Shown piece after piece: positions 5,570-10,564 of a stretch of DNA of 10,564 bases. Source of the DNA: an uncultured Aquincola sp. (lineage in GTDB: Bacteria > Pseudomonadota > Gammaproteobacteria > Burkholderiales > Burkholderiaceae); contig CAKZXL010000664.1 of assembly GCA_937883885.1 (NCBI GenBank), positions 1-10,564 on the forward strand. Direction: 5' to 3'. The notes beneath the pieces are model-generated. The model saw only the letters and a program-made list of their open reading frames with translations. It did no database searches and was not told the DNA's origin. The position numbers were made by a program, and so were the translations under genes. How positions within the stretch are numbered: position 1 is the stretch's first letter; the number at the start of each line of letters is the position of its first letter.

Positions 5570-7171
5570 TCAGGCGCTGGCCGAGCTGCCGGGGTGGCCG
5601 AACAAGGCGTCGAGCGCGCCCAGCAGCGAAGGCAGCTCCATCGGCTTGGTCCAGTAGTCGACGAAGCCTGCGGCCAGCGCGCGCCGGATGTCGTCGGGCA
5701 GCATGTTGGCCGACAGCGCGATGCAGGGCAGGTGGGCCGTCTGCGGGTCGGCGTGCAGCGCCTTCAGCACGGCATGGCCATTGGTGTCGGGCAGGTGCAT
5801 GTCCAGCAGCACGAGGTGGGGTTGCATCGATTGGGCAAGCCGGATGCCGCTCGCCCCGTCTTCGGCCACCTGCAGCGTGATGCGGGGCCGGTGCGCGACC
5901 GAGGCCTGCAGGATCATCGCGTTGATCGGGTTGTCCTCGATGTAGAGCACGCGGCCGCGGCCGTCGTCGGCCAGGCGCGGCAGAGGCCGGCGCTGGCCGC
6001 TGGCGCTGGCCGGCAGGCCGGGTGGCGCGGGCGAGGCCAGCGGCGCCGGCCGTGACCAGGCCTGCGCCTGCGGGGTGGCGGCCTGCTGCAGCCAGACCTC
6101 GAACACGCTGCCCTGGCCGGGGCTGCTGCGCACCCGCAAGGAGCCGCCCATGCTTTCGGTCAGCACCTTGGCGGTGGCCATGGTGCTGGCGTTCAGCCCG
6201 CTGTCTGGCGCTTCATGCTCGGGCGTGTCGGCATAGGGGTGGAAGAGGCGCGCCTGCTGCTCGGCCGACAGGCCGGGGCCGTCGTCGGCCACCGACAGCA
6301 CCACCTGCGCCTGGGCCTGCGGGCCGAGCGGCACCGAGCGTGCACTGAGGGTGACGGTGCCACCGGCGCGGTGGCCCTGGATGGCGCGCGACAGCAGGCC
6401 CACCAGCACCTGTCGCAGCCGTGTGGGCTCACCCACCGGCGGCGCGCCGTGCTGCGTGCTGACTTCGATGCGCACGTGGCGCGCCGCCGCCGCCGCGCGC
6501 ACCAGCCCCAGCGCCTGGGCCACGACCGCCGGCAGGTCCACGGGCTGCCGGCGCGCCGCGCCGGTGCCCGGGGTGGACAGGTCGAGGGCGCCGTCGATCA
6601 GCGCCAGCAGGTGGCGGCTGGCGCCTTGCACCTGTTCCAGCTGCTGGCGGCGCCGTGCCAGGTCCGACGGCGGGTCGGCCATCAACATGAGTTGCGTTAC
6701 CCCCAGGATGGCGTGCAGCGGCGTGCGCAGCTCATGGCTGATGTGGGCCAGCAGGTGGGACGCCACCGGCAGGGCCGGCAGCGGATCGGCCTGTTCGCGC
6801 ACCACGGCCAGCAGCTGCTGAGGGCCGGTGGCCTCCAGGTGCAGCGAGAGCCAGCGCGGTGCTTGCGCGCCCGTGGCCGGCGTGCGGAAGTGCAGCGTCA
6901 ACGGTGCATCGGTGCGGCGCAGCCAGCGGCGCACCAGGTCACGCAGCCAGGGTTCGTCTTCGGCGTGCACGCTGTGGCGCAGCCAGCCGGCCAGGGTGCG
7001 GGGCGGGCGGCGGCCCGGCGGCCAGGCGTGCAGCGCATGCATCTGCGCATTCCAGTGCACCCGCCAGCGCTGGCCCTGCCGTTGCAGCGTGCACAAGCCC
7101 AGCCCGGCAGCGCGGGCTGCCGTGTCGAGCAGTTGCCGCGCTTCGAGGGCGCTGGTGGAGGGTGTGGCCAC
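5570..7171 (-). CDS. Soluble hybrid sensor histidine kinase/response regulator with degenerate ATP-binding domain
   Basis: A 533-residue protein with no membrane segment or signal peptide, so cytoplasmic. Residues 10-125 look like a PAS-type sensor (WRVHWNAQMHALHAW, HAEDEPWLRDLV). HisKA spans about 135-200, with H146 in HISHELRTP and a HExxT phosphatase-type motif. The ATPase-like domain spans 245-362: the N-box (RLRQVLVGLLSRAIQ, 251-265) has Gly258 and Arg262 where Asn is expected, the G1 box is intact (ADDGPG, 295-300), and the G2 region (SGLNASTMATAKVL, 324-337) lacks the GxGLGL glycines. A Pro-rich linker precedes a receiver at 406-525 with acidic pair E412/D413, phospho-acceptor D457 (LLDMHLPDTNG), S487 and K509, all intact. 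GTG start 7171 is supported by the promoter just upstream. The partner kinase or regulator is not in the window; yciO follows by 19 bp. Confidence 0.9.
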   Translation of the reverse strand: MATPSTSALEARQLLDTAARAAGLGLCTLQRQGQRWRVHWNAQMHALHAWPPGRRPPRTLAGWLRHSVHAEDEPWLRDLVRRWLRRTDAPLTLHFRTPATGAQAPRWLSLHLEATGPQQLLAVVREQADPLPALPVASHLLAHISHELRTPLHAILGVTQLMLMADPPSDLARRRQQLEQVQGASRHLLALIDGALDLSTPGTGAARRQPVDLPAVVAQALGLVRAAAAARHVRIEVSTQHGAPPVGEPTRLRQVLVGLLSRAIQGHRAGGTVTLSARSVPLGPQAQAQVVLSVADDGPGLSAEQQARLFHPYADTPEHEAPDSGLNASTMATAKVLTESMGGSLRVRSSPGQGSVFEVWLQQAATPQAQAWSRPAPLASPAPPGLPASASGQRRPLPRLADDGRGRVLYIEDNPINAMILQASVAHRPRITLQVAEDGASGIRLAQSMQPHLVLLDMHLPDTNGHAVLKALHADPQTAHLPCIALSANMLPDDIRRALAAGFVDYWTKPMELPSLLGALDALFGHPGSSASA

Positions 7172-7177
7172 ACGGGC

Positions 7178-7206
7178 AGTCTAGGTAAAGTGTGACTAGA
7201 TGCCAA
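7178..7206 (-). promoter_or_regulatory. Sigma-70 promoter of the hybrid kinase gene, leaderless configuration
   Basis: On the minus strand TTGGCA (7206-7201) and TAGACT (7183-7178) are separated by exactly 17 bp; they match TTGACA 5/6 and TATAAT 4/6. Six bases follow the -10 box before the GTG start at 7171, so the expected transcription start falls at or within a base or two of the start codon. No Shine-Dalgarno sequence is present. The -35 half GGCA also forms a TGCC-N10-GGCA inverted repeat (7201-7218), which could be a regulator site, but four-base arms prove little. Confidence 0.6.
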
Positions 7207-7217
7207 CTGTGATCGGC

Positions 7218-7247
7218 AAGAACGATAACGGTGCGGAATACGCACCG
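7218..7247 (-). terminator. Intrinsic terminator of the diguanylate cyclase gene
   Basis: CGGTGCG (7229-7235) and CGCACCG (7241-7247) are perfect inverted arms with a 5-base loop (7236-7240). Read on the minus strand, the stem is followed by TTATCGTTCTT (7228-7218), a T-rich tail. The stem begins 14 bases after the stop codon of the TPR-GGDEF gene. It separates that gene from the kinase promoter, so the two are likely independent transcription units. Confidence 0.72.
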
Positions 7248-7261
7248 ACCGGGCGATGCGG

Positions 7262-9229
7262 TCAGGCGCCGGTGCTGCCCGAAGCCGCGGCGCCCTGTGG
7301 CAGCGCCGCGGGCATGGTGGGCAGGTGCCGTGCGGCGCCGATGGCGGCCTCTGCCTCCTGAGCGGCCAGGGCGCCGCTCAGGCCGGTGCGGGCCACCACC
7401 CGGTTGCGGCCGGCGGCCTTGGCGGCGTACAGCGCTTCATCGGCACGGCGCAGCAGGCTGCTCACGTCGTCTTCCCGTTCGGCCAGGCTCAGGCCGATGC
7501 TCACGGTGATCGGGCTGCCGTCCAGCTCCCACGCACGGGTGTCGATGGACTGCACCTGCCGGCGCAACTGCTCGGCCACCTCGGCCGCGCGCACGATGTC
7601 GGCGCGGGGCAGCCACAGCGCAAATTCTTCACCGCCCAGCCGGCCCACCACCGCCGGGCGCTGCGCGGCCTGCCGCAGCACCGCGGCCACGGCGCGCAGC
7701 ACCTCGTCGCCCACCAGGTGGCCACGCAGGTCGTTGAAGCGCTTGAAGTGATCCAGGTCCAGGATCATCAGCGCGCCTTGGCGGTTGCCGGCGCGCAGCG
7801 CCGCTTCCAGCTGTGCCAGCAGGTGGCGGCGGTTGGGCAGGGCGGTCAGCTCATCGGTCATCGCCAACTCGCGCATCGCACGGCCGCTGCAGCGCTGGCG
7901 CCAGGCCAGCACGGCCAGCAGCGCGGCCAGCGCGGTGGCCAGCAGCAGCACCACCAGCTTGAGCGTGCCGATGCGCCGCTCATGCGCCAGCGCGGCATCG
8001 GCGGCGGCCTTGTCGCGCAGCAGCAGCTCGTTCTCGCGCTCCTTGGCGGCGCTGTTGAACTCGATCTTCAGCGTGGCGTAGCGCTGGTCGAGCTGGCGCT
8101 TGAGCAAGGTGTCCGACGCCTCCTTCCAGGCGGCCTGCTGCTCGTAGGCGGCGCGCCAGTCGCCCTGGTCGTGCAGCAGCCCGGCCAGCTGGGCGCGGGT
8201 GCTCACCTGCTCGGCCAGCGAATCGGCCTGCTCGAAGATGGCCAGCGCCTGGCGCAGGACGCCGGCGGCCTCGGCAGGGCGGTGCAGCTGGCGCAGCGCG
8301 ATGCCCCGCTGCAGCAGCGATTGGGCCTGCAGGCGGGCATCGGGCGTGTCTTCCTGCATCGGCGCGGCCAGGTCCAGCAGCGCCAGGGCCTCGGCCGGGG
8401 CGCCGCGTGCGTTGCGCACGCTGGCCAGGCCGCGCAGCGCATACGCCTCGCCACGCGGGTAGTCGAGCTTGCGGGCCAGCTGCAGGGCTTCTTCAAAGGC
8501 CTTGTGGGCTTCGGCCCATTCGCCCATGTTTTCCAGCGTGCGGCCCAGGTTGTGCAGCGTCACCATCTGCTCGCGCACACGGCCGGCTTCGCGCTGCAGG
8601 CGCAGCGAGCTTTCCAGGTAGGCACGGGCCTGCGCCGCATCGCCCATGCGGTTGAACAGCACGGCGATGCCGTTGAGCGTGTTCTGCGCCTGCTGGGTCT
8701 GCTGCAGCTTGTCGTACAGCGCCATCGCCGCGCGCATGTCGGCCAGACCGGTGGCCAGTTCGCCCTGCACACCGCGCAGGTAGCCGCGCTGGAACAGCGC
8801 GTCGGCCATCAGCTCTTCGTCGGCGGCCTGCTGGGCGCTGGCCACCGCCCGCTCCAGGAGCTCGAGGGCGCGGGCACTGGCGCCCCGCGCCTCTTCGATG
8901 CCGCCTTCGCAGATCAGCACTGCCGCCTCGGCGCCGGGCCGGCGGGCAAAGCGCAGCTGGTTGCGCATCAGCCCGGCTTGCGCCTGGGCGGCTGCCAGGT
9001 CGCGCTCGGTCTGGTAGTCGCACAGCAGGCCGCGGGCGCGCAACTGCAGGTCGGCATCCGGCTCGCGCGCCAGGGTGTCAAGCGCCTGTTCGGCCAGCGC
9101 GCGGCTGGTTTCGGGGTGGGTGCCCAGCGCCTGACGGCTGCGTGCCAGCAGCTCGGCTGCCGGGTGGGCCAGCAGCGGCGGCGCATGCAGCGCCAGCAAC
9201 ATCGCGAGAAGACGGAACTTGCTGTACAT
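7262..9229 (-). CDS. TPR-containing membrane diguanylate cyclase (GGDEF)
   Basis: A 655-residue protein. Residues 1-21 (MYSKFRLLAMLLALHAPPLLA) form a signal peptide with probable cleavage before HPAA. About 22-390 is alpha-helical with repeated TPR signatures (for example TLHNLGRTLENMGEWAEAHKAFEEAL at 224-249, shown by its 34-residue period), so a periplasmic TPR sensor. A coiled-coil-like stretch leads to a membrane helix at 422-443. The GGDEF domain follows at about 450-615: Mg-binding D491 in ILDLDHFKRFND, N499, GHLVGD at 503-508, and an intact GGEEF at 532-536 in RLGGEEFALWLP. It should make c-di-GMP from GTP on the cytoplasmic side. The RxxD product-inhibition site is missing: the residues nine to six before the motif read QRPA. 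No EAL domain. ATG 9229 is preferred to GTG 9277 because the signal peptide starts there. Confidence 0.94.
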   Translation of the reverse strand: MYSKFRLLAMLLALHAPPLLAHPAAELLARSRQALGTHPETSRALAEQALDTLAREPDADLQLRARGLLCDYQTERDLAAAQAQAGLMRNQLRFARRPGAEAAVLICEGGIEEARGASARALELLERAVASAQQAADEELMADALFQRGYLRGVQGELATGLADMRAAMALYDKLQQTQQAQNTLNGIAVLFNRMGDAAQARAYLESSLRLQREAGRVREQMVTLHNLGRTLENMGEWAEAHKAFEEALQLARKLDYPRGEAYALRGLASVRNARGAPAEALALLDLAAPMQEDTPDARLQAQSLLQRGIALRQLHRPAEAAGVLRQALAIFEQADSLAEQVSTRAQLAGLLHDQGDWRAAYEQQAAWKEASDTLLKRQLDQRYATLKIEFNSAAKERENELLLRDKAAADAALAHERRIGTLKLVVLLLATALAALLAVLAWRQRCSGRAMRELAMTDELTALPNRRHLLAQLEAALRAGNRQGALMILDLDHFKRFNDLRGHLVGDEVLRAVAAVLRQAAQRPAVVGRLGGEEFALWLPRADIVRAAEVAEQLRRQVQSIDTRAWELDGSPITVSIGLSLAEREDDVSSLLRRADEALYAAKAAGRNRVVARTGLSGALAAQEAEAAIGAARHLPTMPAALPQGAAASGSTGA

Positions 9230-9303
9230 CGGAGGCAGACCGCTGGGGTTACCGATTGTGCCGTGCCGGCGCGGCACCGCCGCCGGTTATCCTCGCAGCG
9301 ACC
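9230..9303. promoter_or_regulatory. Divergent 74-bp promoter region of diguanylate cyclase and dioxygenase genes
   Basis: Both genes read outward from this gap, so it must hold their promoters unless they lie in coding sequence. Toward the dioxygenase, TATCCT (9288-9293) is a 4/6 match to a -10 box and ends 10 bases before the ATG. Toward the cyclase, CACAAT on the minus strand (9260-9255) is a -10-like box that would leave a leader of about 20 bases. Neither has a convincing -35 at the right distance, and neither start codon has a Shine-Dalgarno sequence. A GCCGTGCCGGCGCGGCACC near-palindrome (9260-9278) sits between the boxes and could be an operator. Confidence 0.35.
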
Positions 9304-10029
9304 ATGTTGCAGCCCCCGATCACCCCGCCAGCACATGCCGATGCCGCCCTGAAGCGGCAAGGCCATGCGGTGCTGGATGCCGCCGGCCTTTGCGCCGCCC
9401 TCGACACCTCCCCCGAGGCGCTGGGCCGCTGGCCGGCTTTCTGGAACCACCTGCCGCCCGACCAGCACCTGCGCGACGGCGGCCGCTACCGCAAGCGGCG
9501 GCATGGCTGTTTCGTGGTCGATGGCGACCAGGTGAGCCTGGTGCCGCACCGCGCGCACTGGCAGCCGGTGGAATACAACGCGCTGCACGGCGGCATCGAA
9601 CGCTGGTTCGAGCCGATCGAGCCGGCGCTGCTGCAAGACCCGCTGTGGAACCGGCTGCTGGTGGTGCTGGCCGAGCGCGCCAGCGCGCTGCGCGGGCCGC
9701 AGCCCTGGTACATCGAGGCGCATCCCTTCCGTATCGACACCGAAGGCGGCATCGGCCGCCCCACGCCCGAAGGCGCCCACCGCGACGGCGTGGACTTGGT
9801 GGCGGTGATCCTGGTGGCGCGTGAGCACATCAAGGGCGGCGAGACGCGGGTGTTCGAGGCCGACGGCCCGCACGGCCTGCGCTTCACGATGACGCAGCCC
9901 TGGACCACGCTGCTGCTGGACGACAGCCGCGTGATCCACGAGAGCACGCCCATCCAGCCCGATGGCGCGGGCGGCCACCGCGACACGCTGGTGATCACGC
10001 TGCGCGCAGGCGGCTTTCAGGGCCCCTGA
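9304..10029 (+). CDS. 2OG-Fe(II) dioxygenase family protein (BsmA/isoleucine-dioxygenase type)
   Basis: A 241-residue cytoplasmic protein resembling the 2OG-Fe_Oxy_2 family, whose characterised member is the Bacillus L-isoleucine 4-hydroxylase and which includes BsmA-like proteins linked to biofilm and stress. The iron facial triad is visible as H159 and D161 in EGAHRDGVD and H212 in DSRVIHEST; R226 in GHRDTLVIT fits the 2-oxoglutarate carboxylate. RYRKRRHGCF at 61-70 and VEYNALHGGIERWFEPIE at 89-106 are further family features, and GGETRVFEADG at 178-188 forms part of the jelly roll. The substrate is unknown; a free amino acid is a reasonable guess from the family. Start ATG 9304 lies 74 bp from the divergent cyclase gene. 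The stop overlaps the convergent DUF502 gene by 13 bp. Confidence 0.86.
   Translation: MLQPPITPPAHADAALKRQGHAVLDAAGLCAALDTSPEALGRWPAFWNHLPPDQHLRDGGRYRKRRHGCFVVDGDQVSLVPHRAHWQPVEYNALHGGIERWFEPIEPALLQDPLWNRLLVVLAERASALRGPQPWYIEAHPFRIDTEGGIGRPTPEGAHRDGVDLVAVILVAREHIKGGETRVFEADGPHGLRFTMTQPWTTLLLDDSRVIHESTPIQPDGAGGHRDTLVITLRAGGFQGP
10017..10029. repeat. 13-bp palindrome formed by the two convergent stop codons
   Basis: TCAGGG (10017-10022) and CCCTGA (10024-10029) are exact reverse complements about one central C. The outer three bases of each arm are the stop codons of the DUF502 gene (TCA on this strand) and of the dioxygenase (TGA). The gene overlap is exactly this palindrome. As RNA it would give a short 5-bp GC-rich stem from either strand with no T-run; its strength as a terminator is doubtful. 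Confidence 0.45.
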
Positions 10030-10564
10030 CGCACCGGCGCGGCGCTGCCGGCCACCGGCGGCGCCACGCCCAGGTGCTGGGCCGAGGTCAGCCCCATCGA
10101 CACGTAGATGCTGGTCACCGCATCGATGCCCACGTCGGCCCGCACCACCCATTCTTCGGGCACGTACAAGAGCCCGCCGCCGATGGGCACCGGCGAGGTG
10201 GGCACCATCACCGCCAGGTAGCGGCGGCCTTCCAGCAGCACCGGCTCGGGGCTGCCCAGCAGCGCCAGCGCCGCGGCGCCGCCCACGCCACCGAAGTGGC
10301 ACCACACCGGGCTCATCGAGCGCAGGCTGTCGTCCTGCCCGGGCGCGAACAGGCCCACCATCTTGCGCACCATGTCGTACACCGTGCGCACGACCGGGAT
10401 GCGCAGCATCACACCGTTGACCAGCCGCGCCATGCCGCGCTGCAGCCCGGTTTCCACCAGCACGCCCAGCACGAAGATGGCGGCCGCCACCATGGCCACG
10501 CCCAGCAGGTAGCCCAGCGCCTCGCTGCCGGCCAGGCCCAGGCCCAGCGCCATGAACAGGCTGC
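10017..10564 (-). CDS. DUF502 family membrane protein (5' truncated by window)
   Basis: The frame is open to the right edge of the window, so the start and probably the first membrane helix are missing; 181 complete residues are seen. A hydrophobic segment LGYLLGVAMVAAAIFVLGVLV near the fragment's start would be the second membrane helix of the family. Next come the DUF502 hallmark LRIPVVRTVYDMVRKMVGLF and the C-terminal soluble part with VPTSPVPIGGGLLYVPEEWV and a divergent form of the final conserved helix (IYVSMGLTSAQHLG). Family function is unknown; the architecture is two membrane helices plus a cytoplasmic or periplasmic beta-rich domain. The tail after residue 160 is Pro/Ala-rich. It converges on and overlaps the dioxygenase gene. 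Confidence 0.87.
   Translation of the reverse strand, partial: SLFMALGLGLAGSEALGYLLGVAMVAAAIFVLGVLVETGLQRGMARLVNGVMLRIPVVRTVYDMVRKMVGLFAPGQDDSLRSMSPVWCHFGGVGGAAALALLGSPEPVLLEGRRYLAVMVPTSPVPIGGGLLYVPEEWVVRADVGIDAVTSIYVSMGLTSAQHLGVAPPVAGSAAPVRQGP

Noticed and set aside
4879..5880. A 333-codon plus-strand frame across yciO and the end of the kinase gene
   Set aside because: Antisense to a full-length YciO match; no motif support.
6215..7195. A 326-codon plus-strand frame opposite the histidine kinase
   Set aside because: Antisense shadow of a gene with clear HisKA and receiver motifs; composition is Arg/Gln/Ala-rich with no recognisable fold.
7201..7218. TGCC-N10-GGCA as a regulator operator overlapping the kinase -35
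   Set aside because: Four-base arms are too short to stand alone in GC-rich DNA; mentioned only as a possibility in the promoter entry.
7256..9352. A 698-codon open frame on the plus strand opposite the diguanylate cyclase gene
   Set aside because: The minus-strand frame has a signal peptide, TPRs and a complete GGDEF domain. The plus-strand translation is a Gln/His/Gly-rich sequence with no domain, as expected from GC-rich third-position mirroring.
8968..10305. A 445-codon minus-strand frame across the cyclase start, dioxygenase and DUF502 genes
   Set aside because: It is out of frame or antisense to three genes supported by family motifs.

Overview
The window is high-GC, densely coded chromosomal DNA. 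The gene content fits a betaproteobacterium of the order Burkholderiales, probably near the Rubrivivax/Leptothrix/Ideonella group. That placement is inferred from GC content, codon use and protein families (PlsY, YciO and DUF502 types), not from a marker gene. I see no rRNA, tRNA, insertion sequence, integrase, CRISPR array or compositional break. No stretch over 300 bases lacks a gene; the longest gene-free gaps are about 60-90 bases.

Layout. (1) 1-984 (+): the 3' part of an AMP-forming acyl-CoA synthetase cut by the window edge. (2) 1013-1804 (-): a proline-rich protein with one membrane anchor and no recognised function. (3) 1875-4928 (+): a tight five-gene run of tas-like aldo/keto reductase, ybaK-type Cys-tRNA(Pro) deacylase, plsY acyltransferase, a RidA-family protein and a membrane-anchored glutaredoxin-like protein. 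Spacings are 4 bp, 58 bp, a 4-bp overlap and 19 bp. (4) 4915-7171 (-): a hybrid histidine kinase followed by yciO. (5) 7262-9229 (-): an exported/membrane TPR-GGDEF diguanylate cyclase with its own intrinsic terminator. (6) 9304-10029 (+): a 2OG-Fe(II) dioxygenase of the BsmA/isoleucine-dioxygenase type. (7) 10017-10564 (-): a DUF502 membrane protein whose 5' end is outside the window.

Functionally this is mostly housekeeping plus signalling. Several products of the plus-strand run deal with lipid precursor synthesis (PlsY), tRNA mischarging (YbaK), reactive enamines (RidA) and thiol redox chemistry (glutaredoxin-like). The minus-strand block pairs a c-di-GMP synthase with an independently transcribed sensor kinase. 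The most unusual features are three. The hybrid kinase keeps its phospho-acceptor His and a complete receiver but has lost the Asn of the N-box and the glycines of the G2 box. The same kinase has a clear sigma-70 promoter whose predicted start coincides with its GTG codon, suggesting a leaderless mRNA. All three convergent gene ends sit in perfect inverted repeats, two of which carry the two opposing stop codons in mirror positions. I did not find a strong case for a new multi-gene defence or biosynthetic system.
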